Shown here: positions 34,623 through 45,690 of the stretch, piece after piece
Position numbering within the stretch: the stretch's first letter is position 1
How the letters are laid out: the number at the start of each line of letters is the position of its first letter
Assembly (NCBI GenBank): GCA_029216955.1
Contig: JANAVB010006999.1
Location: 1,908,431-1,972,430 of the forward strand
Length of the DNA: 64,000 bases
DNA from: Iris pallida
Lineage: Eukaryota; Streptophyta; Magnoliopsida; Asparagales; Iridaceae
Direction of reading: 5' to 3'
Translations under genes and position numbers: made by a program
Notes under the pieces: generated by a model
Seen by the model: the letters and a program-made list of their open reading frames with translations, nothing else
Told to the model about the DNA's origin: nothing
The model's database searches: none

Positions 34623-35029
34623 CATATTTGCTCAGAGGTGATGTGGACGTGGCAAATATGGGATTCAAATGATGGAATCTTCCTACTCAGAGGTGTTATG
34701 GACGTGGTAGAAATGACTCTGGGGGATACGCGGAACTACTCAGAGGTAATGTGGACGTTGAAGTTCTGCGATCAATGTACGGCAACGCAGGGGTTGTCTG
34801 TACGGGATGTTTACTCAGAGGTAATGTGGACGTGGTAAACATGATGGGTAGCTTAGTCTTACGGAGTGTAAGATTCCGCTTTGTAGGGTGTAGGGGAACA
34901 ACTCAGAGGTAATGTGGACGTGGTTGTCCTTCTACTGGAGGATAGAATGCCACGGAACAGCTGGGTTCCGAAAGCGTAAGATTTTGTGGAAAGGAATCGT
35001 CTGTGAGTCTGATGATTGGGTCCACAGAC
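34623..35029. repeat. Array of stem-loops with constant loop and variable stems
   Basis: Five stem-loops share the 20-nt loop TCAGAGGTRATGTGGACGTG: 34623-34660 (9-bp perfect stem, CATATTTGC with GCAAATATG), 34680-34713 (4 bp, mismatch, 2 bp), 34731-34768 (8 pairs and one A-A mismatch), 34807-34842 (8 bp perfect, ATGTTTAC with GTAAACAT) and 34895-34929 (5 bp, bulge, 2 bp). The stems differ from each other but each is self-complementary. Three plain hairpins follow: TCTTAC/GTAAGA at 34857-34873, CGGAAC/GTTCCG at 34953-34970 and GTCTGTG/CACAGAC at 34999-35029. The cluster lies between the pol stop (35071) and the convergent antisense-gene 3' end. Its role is unknown. Confidence 0.8.
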
Positions 35030-35070
35030 TCCCTTGTTGGGTGGAGATGGAAGTACATTTCTGAAGGATG

Positions 35071-36410
35071 TCAAGAGTAGTACTTCTTTAGGAAGTTGCC
35101 GTTGATGGGCATCATGAACAAGTCCCCATTGGGTTTGGCGAGGCGGTAAGCACCGTTTGAGTATACCGTCTCTATGATGAAAGGCTCCTCCCACTTGGGC
35201 TCGAACTTTCCTGGTGTCTTGTGAGTCAACACTATCGGCCTCCTGACTGCCAGAACCAGGTCGCCTACTTAGAAAGTCCTCTGCTTGACCTTCTTATTGA
35301 AAGCCTATGATATACGGGCTTGATAGAGTTCGATGCGCTGTTGAGCTAGGAGACGTTTTTCGTCATGTGCCTCCAATTCTCGCAGACGTCGAAGTTGATT
35401 ATCTTCTTCTGTGAGTTTATTTGTGATCGCTACACGGAGTGAGGGTATCTGGATCTCGAGAGGCAATACCGCTTCGCTCCTATAGACCAGGGAGAATGGT
35501 GTGTTGCCTGTCGGGGTCCGTACCGTTGTGCGATAGGCCCAAAGGCATTCGTCGAGTTTTTCGTCCCAGTCGCGTTTATTGGATGAAATGAACTTTTTGA
35601 GTAGCCTGACGATGGTCTTGTTAAACGCCTCGGCCAATCCATTTGCTGCCGAATTGTAGGCGGTCGATGCCACGTTCTGAATGCGATTATTGTCACAGAA
35701 TCTGCTAAAAATATGGCTGATAAATTGTGGACCATTATCGTGGATAATCCTTCGAGGTACCCCGAAACGGTAGATGACATGGTGCTTGATGAAGCTGATC
35801 ACCCTGGAGCTCTTCACTTCCGCCAGCGGGACTGCTTCTGTCCATTTGGAGAAGTAGTCGGTGATGGCTAGGATGAAGCGGTGTCCCCTTGATGAAGGAG
35901 GGGTGATCGGTCCTACAATGTCCATGCCCCAGGCTTCAAAGAACCAGGAGGCGACCGTAGGATGTAGTGGTTCCGACGGTGTATGGATGAAGTCGGTATA
36001 AAGCTGGCACGCATGGCACTTTTTAGCATAGTCGACAGCGTCGGCTGCCATGGTTGGCCAGTAGTAACCCATGTGTCGCAGTCGATCCTGCAACTTAGGG
36101 CCAGGTTGATGGGCTCTGCAGGTTCTGTCATGAGCTTCTCGAACGACTTTGCCTGCTTCTTCGTTGGATAAACATCAAAGGGGAAGTCCATCGTAGGAGC
36201 GTCGGTACAGCATTTTAGTAGTTGTATCGTAATAGAATCGAAGGGAACGCCTCCTGACTGAGACGACTTCTTTCGGGTCCTCTGGAAGAATTTCGTAGAC
36301 AACGAAGTCGATGAACGGGAACCTCCAGTCTCGGACGTTAACACCAGTACTTGTTAACCTGGCCTGGGCCATTTGTGAGCATAGGTTGTTTTTAGGACAG
36401 ACCAAGTCTC
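35071..36410 (-). pseudogene. Tat-like integrase
   Basis: It reads in one minus-strand frame from about 36405 to a TGA at 35071. The N-terminal zinc-binding region has EAHDRTCRAHQ (H-x5-H) and KKCHACQ (C-x2-C). The catalytic core has its acids in WGMDIVGP, IIHDNGPQF and ANGLAEAFNKT (D, D, E). The C-terminal part ends with GDLVLAVRRP, KWEEPFIIETV and NGNFLKKYYS. Stops include TGA at 36175 (fits CGA), TAG at 35305, and a TAA before VGDLV (fits CAA). It would insert the cDNA into the genome. Without the stops it has the length and order of a normal Tat integrase. Confidence 0.93.
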
Positions 36411-36416
36411 GACCAA

Positions 36417-36956
36417 CTACCGTGACGTAGTATTGAGTCCCGAGGGGGCTGCCAATGAGGCTACGAGGCCAGCCAGAGCGTCAGCCTCCAATTTTTGTAG
36501 ACGAGGTACATGTTCGATGAAGAACTTGGTTAAGGTTGAAATGATGTTCAACGCAACCCCATGGTAAGGAATCAGATCTTCATGGTGAACTTCGTATTGC
36601 CCTCTGATCTGGTTAACGACGAGTTTTGAGTCGCCGTAGGCTTCCAGATGATTCACCCCCAGCTATTGCGCCAGCTGGAGTCCCATGATGAGCGCATTGT
36701 ACTCGGCAACATTGTTGGAGCACGGCTTTGAAAGGGAGTAGGCACGCTGGATGACCAGCTAATCGGGGAAGACTAAGACTACCCCCACTCCTGCAATAAT
36801 TTGGCCTTTGGGGCCTGTTCTTGAAGCACCATCGAAAAATATCCGCCAGACTGAGCTTTCTTCGGTGACGTTTGATTCCTGGACCTCATCCGGGATGTCT
36901 TCATAGAGTCTGGAGGACTCTGGGATGGGGTGCGCGGCTAAAAAGTCGGCCAAAGC
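36417..36956 (-). pseudogene. Second, archaeal-type RNase H domain
   Basis: After the RT-linked RNase H and a spacer (ALADFLAAHPIPESS), a second RNase H fold follows. The four acidic positions are readable: FFDGASR, NNVAEYNALI, AYGDSKLVVNQI and LEADALAGL. Having a second RNase H of this type next to the first is diagnostic of the Tat lineage of plant gypsy elements. Two stops, before LVIQRAYS and before LGVNHLEAYG, fit CAG-to-TAG or similar change. A frame change joins it to integrase near 36410. Confidence 0.9.
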
Positions 36957-38249
36957 TTAACCCTTGACGGCTTTTTGTGGGACGAATACTATGTTGTACG
37001 GCGTCAACAGGATCGCCCAAGTAGCTAGCCGGGAGTTCAATGATCCTGGCTTCGTCATGAGAACCCTGAGTGGATTGACTCGGGAGATGACATGAATTGT
37101 CTGACCTGAGACATAATGGCGAGTCTTCTGGATGGCAAATACCGAAGACAAACACTCTTTTTCAACGGGGTTGTACCGGTGTTCGGCCCCGATCAGTGTT
37201 CTACTGAGGTAGTAGATAGCTTGCTCATAGCCTGTATCGCTGTTCTGAGCCAGCAAAGCACCAAAGAAATTATCCATGGCACGGACGTAGAGGAGAAATG
37301 GTTTGCCAGCGACAGGTGCCACCAGGACTGGCGGGCTCGTCAAGTAAGCCTTGATATCATCGAAAGCTTTTTGGCATTCCTCTGTCCAGATGTAAGAGAC
37401 TCCCTTCTTCATGAGCTGGGTGAAGGGTTGACATTTTCCGGAAAGGTTTGCTATAAACCTCCGGATGTATGCCAGACACCCTTGCAGGCCTCGAAGTTCT
37501 CGGAGGTTCTTCGGAGGGTCCATGTCAAGGATGGCTTTGGTCTTCTCGGGATCGACATGAATGCCTTTCACCGTGATAATGAAACCCAAGAACTTTCTGC
37601 TAGAAACCCCTAGGAAGGATTTAGCGGGGTTCATCTTGAGTTGATGCGCTCGCATGAGATCGAAGACTGTCTTAAGGTCTTGTAGGTAATCTCCTTTGAG
37701 ACGGCTCTTGACTGCGATGTCATCAACATAGCATTTGACTGTCTTGCAAAGATGCTGACGAAAGATGGTGCTCATAGCTCATTGGTATATTGCACCAGTG
37801 TTCTTCAAGCCGAAGGGCATCACTGTGTAGCAGAAAACCCCCTTTGGTGTCCTGAATGACGTGTGTTTTGCGTCATCGGGGAACATCTTGATCTGGTTGT
37901 AGCCCGAATACCCGTCCATGAAAGACATGCGTTCGAAGCCACATGTGTTGTCGATCATCACGTCGGTGATTGGAAGCGGGAATTCGTTCTTTGGGCAAGC
38001 AGTGTTAAGATCCCTGAAGTCGATACAGACTCATATCTTCCCATTCTTCTTGGTAACAGGGACGACGTTGGCCACCCAATCCGGGTGTTGTTCTTCACGA
38101 ATAAATCTGCTGGTCAGGAGTTTGTCTACTTCCTGATCGATAGCGTTCATGATGTCAGGACGAAAACATCGCTGTTGTTGCTTTATAGGCTTGGCATCAG
38201 GTAAGATGTTAAGCCTATGCACCGCGATCTGGAGATCAAGTCCCGACAT
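36957..38249 (-). pseudogene. Tat-like reverse transcriptase and first RNase H
   Basis: RT blocks in order: QEVDKLLTSRFIREEQHPDW, VVPVTKKNGKI, VCIDFRDLN, FMDGYSGYNQI, MPFGLKNTGAIYQ and CYVDDIAVKS (the YVDD catalytic pair), then KFLGFIIT and the connection domain. The first RNase H starts near KPFLLYVRAMDNFFGALLAQ, where the usual initial aspartate is not obvious, and continues LIGAEHRYNPVEKE. Stops at 38028-38030, about 37776 and about 36957 fit CGA-to-TGA and CAA-to-TAA. It is in a different frame from both the upstream linker and the downstream integrase. RT would copy the element RNA into cDNA. Confidence 0.94.
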
Positions 38250-38415
38250 ATCTTCGTAGCTCTAGGCGAAGACATCGATATATTCTTTAGCCAGTTGGAT
38301 TAAAGATTCCCGGTCTTCTCCTTCTAGGCTTTTGCTGACGAAGATGGGTTTGGAAGAGGATCCATCCCCAAGGTCAATCTGCTCGACTTCGTCTTCGGTA
38401 GGGGGTTCACGTAAT

Positions 38416-38718
38416 TCAAAATGAGACTCCCACTGTTCTCCTAGGCGTTGAGCCTAGGGTTCTTCTTCGAAGCACTTTCTTGAAGATTGATCTGATACTG
38501 GTATCGGAATCCCAAGTTGATGCTTCGGAGGAATGAGAATGTTCTACTTCTTCTGCCTCCGAACTCTCTGGAGTTGACGGTGGCGTGACATAGCCCACCC
38601 TCCGTCGAGCTCGATGATAGTAGTCCTGCGGCTTTCCTTTAGGTGTTGGAAGCCTGAGAGGAAGACGTCGACCGTTGCCGTAGTTCAGGCCTTTGTTACT
38701 TTTTAGGTCGTAACCCAT
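38416..38718 (-). pseudogene. Linker between protease and RT with G-patch-like motif
   Basis: In the same frame as the protease, it reads MGYDLKSNKGLNYGNGRR, PKGKPQDYYHRARRRVGY, then an acidic-serine stretch. A Gly-rich patch of this form is usual between protease and RT in plant Tat/Athila gypsy polyproteins. A frame change separates it from RT near 38400-38250. The 38720-38970 stretch before it is part of the same decayed linker and shows no separate domain. Confidence 0.6.
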
Positions 38719-38970
38719 CTTTTGGATGAGGTACTTTGCCTTGTCCGTGTACCGATAGACTTGTATTCTGCCGGTATATGGTTCTTACTCGAGTGGCAGG
38801 AGGTCTTGATGACGCTCTACCTTGCCAAAGATGATGGATTCTTCGTCTCGATTTTGCGGTAGGACCACAAAACAGACCCCTTGGGACGGGACTACTCGAT
38901 TTACATGATGGGCGATCGTTATTTGTGTTTGTAATGACCGTAGAGCGTTATCTAATATATACATGGCATT

Positions 38971-39658
38971 TCAATGTGGAAGACTAGAATAATTAAAAGA
39001 CACTCTATTATTGATGAAACACGAGATTTTATCCCGCGGGATTACATTGTCCAGAGAGGGTGCATCTACATCAGCAGAGATATATTCCTCTAGCTCTTCG
39101 TCTGTGAGTACTGGGGTTGGATCGGGAGAGTCCACCACAACTTTGATCTTGGGGTCCGAGAGGGCTATGTGGGCCTTCTCTGGCAGCTTGGATGAGACAG
39201 ATGATTGCGGTGGCTTGCCCTTAAGACGCACCTTCAGAGGTGGCTCAATTGCGCCTTCAGTGGCTGGTGCCTTCCCCTGTAGTTTTGCCACAAAGGGAGC
39301 CAATGTCTGAGGCGGCTTTTCCTTGAGCTGTATCTTCAAGGGAGCCTCAGTTGGTGTTCTACCTGGAGCAGTTGGTGCTTTTTCAGGTAGCTTGATGCTC
39401 ATGGGAGGCAATGTCTGAGGCGGCTTCCCTTTGAGTCGAATTTTTAAAGGAGCGTCGGGAATCATCTTGGGCTCCATGTCAGGCTCTGCTGCCGTTTCTG
39501 CTTCATCGTCAGCATCATTGGCTTCCTCCTCGTCGGGCGACTTGTACAAGGTGGAATCAGTGAAGTAGGTTTCGACCCCCTTGAAAGGGTCAATGCCCAC
39601 GAACTCTGTCCGGATGACGTCATTGGTGGACACGTACTTCATACATTGGTGGAGTGTA
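38971..39658 (-). pseudogene. Protease C-terminus and repeated proline-rich linker
   Basis: This is the continuation of the protease domain cut by the Tekay insertion. The frame joins 50133 to 39658 when the insertion and one GTGTA are removed, giving the normal [20 protein letters not shown] junction. After PR comes an acidic stretch, then three repeats of about 30-40 residues with the core APLKIRLKGKPPQTL (39230-39480). The last acidic stretch precedes a stop at 38971. The repeats are basic and proline-rich; their role is unknown. Confidence 0.85.
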
Positions 39659-42416
39659 TGTAACGTCCTTATTTCGGGATACGTCTTTTTGATTAAGCCT
39701 ACTTGTATTTTGGACCTGCATTTTATTTTTTTGGATTCTGGCCTATAATTATATTTTGGCTCGACTTGCGGATTTTGGTTTTCTCGTAAAATGGGTTTTT
39801 GGACCTGGCGTGGTTTTATTTTGTGGAGAAGGATTTGGTTTGGTTTGGTTTGGTTTGGTTTGCATTGGACCACACTTAGTTAAACTCCACCCTCAACACA
39901 ACACAACCCCCCTCATTAAAATCCCACCTAACTTTCTCTCTCCTCATAACTTCCATTAATTTTTTTCATCTTCTTCTTTCTTCCTCCACCAACACAATAG
40001 GTAAGTGCACCTTGCCACCAAATAAGCACCCCATTTTATTTGTCCATTAGCTAGATTAGGCCATGGTGAACAACATTAGAACTTGGCATTTTGTGATTTG
40101 GAGCTTCCATTTTTCTAGATCTAAGTTTTAACCATTTTCGGATTTTCTTGGTTTTGATCTATTAAACTTAGATTTTTCCTTGTTTTGAGGCTTCCATGTG
40201 GAAGATAATTCAATTTTACACAAGTTAGAACTTTGAAAATCCAAATTTCGTTTTGATTTGGCCAAGTTATGGATTTTGGAAAATCATAGTGTTCTTGAGG
40301 TTCTCTTCTCAGCTTGCTGGAGAAGATGGTCCTCGGCCTGCGCTCTTTAGTGCAAGGCTGAACTGCGCAACCCCCTCCTCGGACAGCGCTCTTTAGCGTT
40401 GGACTGGTCCGCGCTGGCGCTCCATAGCTCCAGCGTAACCCGACCCCTCTGCGCGCTTGACCTCAGCGCAGCCGACTCCCCGCGCAACCCAATTCTGCGC
40501 AGCTCACTCCCAGTACGGCTTGGCTCCAGCGCAACCAAATTCTAGCGCAGCTCACTCCCTGCGCAATCCGACCCAGCGCAAGCCGACCTCAGCGCAGTTC
40601 ATCCTCAGCGCAGTTCATCCTCAGCGCAGTTCATCCTCTGGCACAGTTTACTTCCTTTGGCGCAATCTGATCCCTAGCGCAGTCCATTTCCCTAGCGCAA
40701 TCTGATCCCCAGCGCAGTCCCTTCCCCTAGCGCAATCTGATCCCCTGCGTAACCTGTTTGCCCATGGTGATTTGGTTTTATTTTCTTAGGCTTGGCTTCT
40801 CTTTTGTGGATTGGAGTTTTGAGATCTTGTTCCACACAACACGACTGTCTCGACCCAACATGACCTGGCACGATTTTCGATGCTTTGCTCATGACTAGTA
40901 TGGTTTTTGTAATTTTTGTGATTTATGATCCTAGTGCTTTCTGATCTTCTTGATAGTGGCCCGTGGCGGCGCACTCCTAACTTGTAACTTGTAACTTGTA
41001 ACCTGTAATTCATAATTAATCTTGCTAACTGGATAACTTGACAGTGGACCGTGGCGGCGCACTCCTGACTGGTAACTTGACTTGACTTGATGCTGTTACA
41101 ACGGCTAACTTGACTTGTATAACCAACTCTGACTCCGTGGTTGTTCATTCTTGTTGCTTCGTGAAATCCACTCGTCTTGTCTCGTTTTGCACCATGTCTA
41201 GGACGTGACACCCTGGTTACCACGGTCAGGGATTCACACTGAATATGGATTAGGCTAATGACTAGATCAAACTATAGTTTATGGAGAATTTCCAGTCACA
41301 GGCGATCTCGTTATCTGGGCGCTTTAATGGACTTGTAGCCTGCCGACGAGTAGGGCACATTTCCAGCACAATGTCATGTGTTGTACCCTCTAAGTCACCT
41401 AAGGGTATATCGTCTCCTGGGCGTTGTACCCAACCATACTCTCAACCCGCGGAAGGATAACTGGATAGTCTGCAGGGCTTGAGACTGGAAAATTCTCATT
41501 TGCATCTTGTTAGTAATCAGGCTTGTGATAACCCTAGTTAGTTAAAGTAGTAAGCCGTAGTATTTGCTTGGCCGCTTGTGAATGGATGGTGTCCAACCCT
41601 GTCTAAGTCTCGTCCCTGGTATCTCCTGAACATGTTTGTTTTACTTATCTTTAACAATAATTGGGTAGAGACAAGGTGCTATTCAGGCGAAGGGTTACAA
41701 CCCCGGTCTTTATTTGGTTTAAAGGTTGTAACCTGGCTCCCGGAATGGTTCCACGTCCCTAGTCATTTATTGTCCTGTTGTACTCTTTATTACTTGTACT
41801 TTTCTTGTGATCTGATATGCTGGCTTTTGTTCTTATTTCGTGGCCTCCTTGTGGCACTTGCTCTTTCTGGGGTTTGACCCAGCTGGTTTTGTGTGGCAAG
41901 ATTTTGGAGCAGCTCCCGAGGATCTACCGAACCTCCAGCCCAATGGTGGCGACTAGAAGGAACCCGGGCTACGAGTGGGTTTTCCATTTTGTTTCGCTCA
42001 CTACATTGTAAAATTATTTTTTTAAGGCGCTTAGCCGACGAGCACCTGTTAGCTCGATGCATATTTACTTACTGTCTGCCTACGGGCTATAAACATGATT
42101 GACAAACCCTAGGGTTGATCATGTATGACTAAACTCTTGCTAGTCCTCGTATTTTGTACGACTAGCTTCAGGATCAGCTGAATATGTAATATTTGGGATG
42201 CCTTTTATTGTATATTTGGTGGTCTAACATCTTGTAACTCTATTACTTGCTTGAGATTGAGACAATAGGCTTGACCTTAAGAGACCGTTGGCTGGCTTGT
42301 ATTAAACCCTCATATCTAGACAGCCGTGACCGTATAGCGAGGTGAATTCTATTTCAATATACGTAGCTGGCTATATACACCCCCGCTCTCCAGTATTCTG
42401 GTTCTGAGGCATCACA
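39659..42416 (+). repeat. Tekay 5' LTR
   Basis: It aligns along its length with 47410-50127. It includes a splice-donor-like CAATAG/GTAAGT at 40001 (GC in the other LTR), a field of GCGCA motifs (40340-40750), an 80-bp duplication with GTGGCCCGTGGCGGCGCACT near 40960 and a similar copy near 41044, and many AACTTGTA words. No ORF with recognisable content lies within it. Confidence 0.95.
40340..40750. repeat. GCGCA-rich repeat field in Tekay 5' LTR
   Basis: About 400 bp with the word GCGCA every 15-25 bp in contexts such as CAGCGCAGTTCATCCT (three tandem copies at 40590-40636) and CTAGCGCAATCTGATCCC (three or more copies). The 3' LTR has the same field at about 48050-48460. Confidence 0.8.
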
Positions 42417-42428
42417 TGGTTTAAGTGG

Positions 42429-42446
42429 TGGCCCATGCAGGTCTTG
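42429..42446 (+). promoter_or_regulatory. Conserved leader block inside the Tekay 5' LTR end
   Basis: GTGGTGGCCCATGCAGGTC, 12 bp after the LTR end. It is shared with both LARDs at the same place. The bases directly after the LTR (TGGTTTAAGTGG) could be a diverged primer site. Which function the block has is not decided by the sequence. Confidence 0.45.
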
Positions 42447-42619
42447 GCCTTCAAGAATGTGAGGGTTTACCAAATAGATGTCTCAATCAGTATTCTTTCT
42501 TGATCTCTGCTCGTATCTTCAAATCCCCAAGAATCTTAACCTGATCACATGCTTGTATCGTTGATCTGTCCTGGTCCTTCCTTATTATTTCCTATGTCGT
42601 CTTCTTCAGCGGCATTGTT

Positions 42620-43633
42620 CCTGGACCTGCCGATCAGCAAGGCAGAGCACCTCCTGTGGACCAGCCGCAACCTGGAGATCAAGCCCAGCATTCAGGAGCG
42701 GCCTCCAGAGTCGTGCCTACCGGAGGAGAACCACCAATTCAGCCCGTCCAGCCTGTAGAGCCTGATGATGGCACTTTGGTGGGTCTCATCAGGTCCCTAT
42801 TAGCTTTCCAGGATCGTCGCGGAGATGTCTTGCACCAGGCAATAGCAGATGCTTTGAACAGAGGCGGTCATCCAGGGAATAGCACGACCAACAGCTTCAA
42901 GCGCTTGAACCCTCCATTCTTTGACGGCAGCGAGGGTGCGATTACCGCGGACCCTTGGCTTCAGGATACTGAAGTGGTTCTGGAAGCAGCTAGGACACCT
43001 GAGAATGAGAAGGTGGCGGTAGTACGCCTGCAGTTATTAGACTTAGCTCGCAGTTGGTGGGCGGCGCAGGCCATGGGATTAGTGGCACCCATTGCTTGGA
43101 CGGTGTTTAGAGATAGATTTCAGATGAAGTATTTTGATGCTGTAGCTCGATACGACTTACAGACGAGGTTTACCAACTTGAAGCAAGGAAGCAGGACGGT
43201 CGACGGTTATGCATCTGAGTTTTCTAGACTCAGTAGGTTTGCCCCCACCTTGGTGGCAACCGTGTTTGATAGGGCCCAGCGGTTCCAACAGGGGCTGCAT
43301 TTGGAGATCTTGTTGGCAGTTGAGCAGTTTGAGCACCAGACGTTCGACGCAGTATTGAGGGTAGCTAGGAGGCACGAGTACACCTCCCAGAGGATCGTGG
43401 ATAGGACCGGAGGTAGGAAGCGGTCCCACAATCAGATGCACCAATCATCAGCTCCAGTCCCGGCAGCAAGAGGTTTGACCATTGGAACTCCGAGGCAGGC
43501 GACCTCAGTAACGTCGGTTCTGCATTCAACCCCGACGTACCCGCAGCAGCAGAAGCAGAAGCAGACTTCCGCGATGGGATGTTCTCATTACGGGAAGCCA
43601 GGGCACGTGGTGGCAGATTGTCGCAGGGCGTAG
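42620..43633 (+). pseudogene. Tekay gag
   Basis: The frame is open from before 42620; no in-frame ATG is preserved at the start. It contains the gypsy Gag capsid core: LNPPFFDGSEG, ARSWWAAQA, WTVFRDRFQMKYF, LKQGSRTVDGYASEFSRLSRF and the EILLAVEQFEHQTFDAVLRVARR region. A zinc knuckle follows (CSHYGKPGHVVADC, about 43580) in which the second cysteine is replaced by Tyr. A TAG at 43631 ends it, and a second Cys cluster (CLACGAADHKIGAC) follows in frame. It would form the particle and package RNA. Confidence 0.92.
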
Positions 43634-44473
43634 GGATTGTGCCTGGCTTGTGGAGCGGCAGATCACAAGATAGGAGCCTGCCCGAATAGGGGTAGTTCGT
43701 CCTCTTCCAACCTAACAAGTCCATCGGTTAGGGGACCAGCACCTATGCAGTAACAGCAGTACCCGAGGCCATTTTTGCCTCAGGCCCAGGCATTTCAGCA
43801 GCAGAACCAGCAGCAGTACACCCAAGCCCAAGTGCAGAGTAGGCAGAGAGGCTTTCAGCAGAGGGGACCCGCAGCCAGAGGACAAGGTCAGGCAATGATG
43901 ATGACTGTGGAAGAAGAGGTTGCACCAGGAGAAGTAGTGGCAGGTATTATTCTCGTCAACTCCTCTCCAGCATCGGTATTATTTAATTCTGGTGCATCGC
44001 ATTCATTCATGTCTGCACGATTCACGACACGGATAGGATTGGAGCCCGAGTCATTATCAGTGAGGCTCAATATACTTACTGGTAATGGTCTTATGGGAGT
44101 AGATCGAGTGTTTTCCTCGTGTCGGATCGTAGTTAGCGGTAGGGAGTTCCCCGCTAGATTTATAGAGTTTCCCATGGCAGACTATGATGTAGTCTTAGGC
44201 ATAGATTGGTTGAGGAACCAGTATGCTAGGATAGACTGCCATGTTGGCAGGGTTGTTTTTAGTATTCCAGGCGAGCCAGAGTTTTCATTTTCCAGAGGCG
44301 CAGTGGAGCCATCTTCTCCAGTATTGCGGATGGCAGTAGCAGCGGTACAGTTTCCCCGGATAGTTGAAGAGTTTTCAGATGTCTTCCCAGAGGAACTTCC
44401 AGGAATACCGCCAGAGCGGGAGATCGAGTTCACTATAGACTTGATTCCCGGGACAGCACCAGTATCAGAGTGA
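43634..44473 (+). pseudogene. Tekay protease region
   Basis: In frame with gag after the TAG, with a further TAA near 43751 (CAA-to-TAA). It has a glutamine-rich spacer, then the aspartic protease with [10 protein letters not shown], where the catalytic Asp of D-S-G is now Asn (fits G-to-A), and [10 protein letters not shown]. The segment [19 protein letters not shown] (about 44360) leads to RT. The TGA at 44471 fits CGA-to-TGA. Confidence 0.92.
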
Positions 44474-45690
44474 GTCTACAGGATGGCGCCTTCAGAGTTG
44501 GAGATTTTGTATAAGATGATTGAAGAACTCAGGACCAAGGGATTCATTCGTGCAAGTGGATCGCCTTGGGGAGCCCCGATGCTTCTTGTGAAAAAGAAGG
44601 ATGGTATGTCCAGGTTATGTATAGATTATCGTACCTTGAACTCAGTGACAATCAAGAATAGATACCCTCTCCCGAGGAAAGATGACTTGTTTGATCAACT
44701 CAAAGGGGCTTCAGTGTTTTCGAAGATAGACTTGCGGTCAGGATACCACCAGATCGGAGTCAGAGAGCAGGACATTCTGAAGACAGCATTCAGATCTAGG
44801 TATGGGCTTTGGGAGTTTCTTGTTATGCCATTCAGAGCGACCAATGTGCCAGCTGTATTCATGGACCTCATGAATCGCATTTTCATGCCTTACTTGGATC
44901 AGTTCGTGATCGTGTTCCTAGATGACATCCTGGTCTATAGCAAGAGCGTAGCAGAGCACGAGCAGCATCTCAGAATTGTCCTTCAGATGCTTAGAGAGCA
45001 TCAGTTGTACGCCAAGTTCAGTAAATGTGAGTTCTGGTTCGATCGCATTTCGTACTTGGGTTACATCATTACCCGAGGAGGAGTGGAAGTAGATCCCCAG
45101 AAGATTATGGCTATCGAGGCATGACTAGTACCTAGCTCAGTGGCAGAGGTTCGCAGCTTCCTTGGATTGGCCGGCTACTATCGGCGATTCACTTCAGATT
45201 TTGTAAGGATTTCGGCACCGATGACCCAGTTGACCCGCAAGGATGTGCAGTTAGCTTAGACAGCAGAGTGTCAGGAATCATTTGAGAAGTTGAAGCGAGG
45301 TTTGATAACGGCTCCCATTCTCATGCTTCCAGATAGAATCGGAGGATTCTCAGTGTATTGTGATGCTTCGTGCAGAGGTTTAGGATGTGTCCTGATGCAG
45401 CATGGGAAGGTAATAGCTTATGCTTAACGTCAGCTTCGTGATCATGAGAGGAATTACCCGACCCACGACTTGGAGCTGGCAGTAGTAGTATTTGCGCTTA
45501 AGCTTTGGCGGCACTACTTGTACGGGGATAGGGTGGAGATATTTACTGATCACAAGAGCCTGAAGTATGTTTTCACCCAGAAGGACCTTAACATGTGGCA
45601 GCGAAGATGGCTCGAGCTACTGGTGGACTACGATGTGGATTTGTAGTATCACCCAGGGAAGGCCAACGTTGTAGCAGATGCATTGAGCAG
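44474..45690 (+). pseudogene. Tekay reverse transcriptase and RNase H
   Basis: RT motifs: [61 protein letters not shown] (normally FGLTNAPA, so decayed here), [10 protein letters not shown] with the catalytic pair, and [13 protein letters not shown]. After a TGA at 45122 come the connection region (FLGLAGYYRRF) and RNase H ([46 protein letters not shown]). More stops are at about 45257 (TGG-to-TAG), 45424 and 45644 (CAG-to-TAG). Confidence 0.94.

Noticed and set aside
34859..35194. Minus-strand ORF downstream of integrase as a separate gene
   Set aside because: It is out of frame with the real integrase C-terminus, which ends in NGNFLKKYYS at 35071, and overlaps the hairpin region.
42549..42758. 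ORF with good ATGs before the Tekay gag
   Set aside because: It is out of frame with the gag capsid and overlaps its start. The gag frame holds the recognisable domains.
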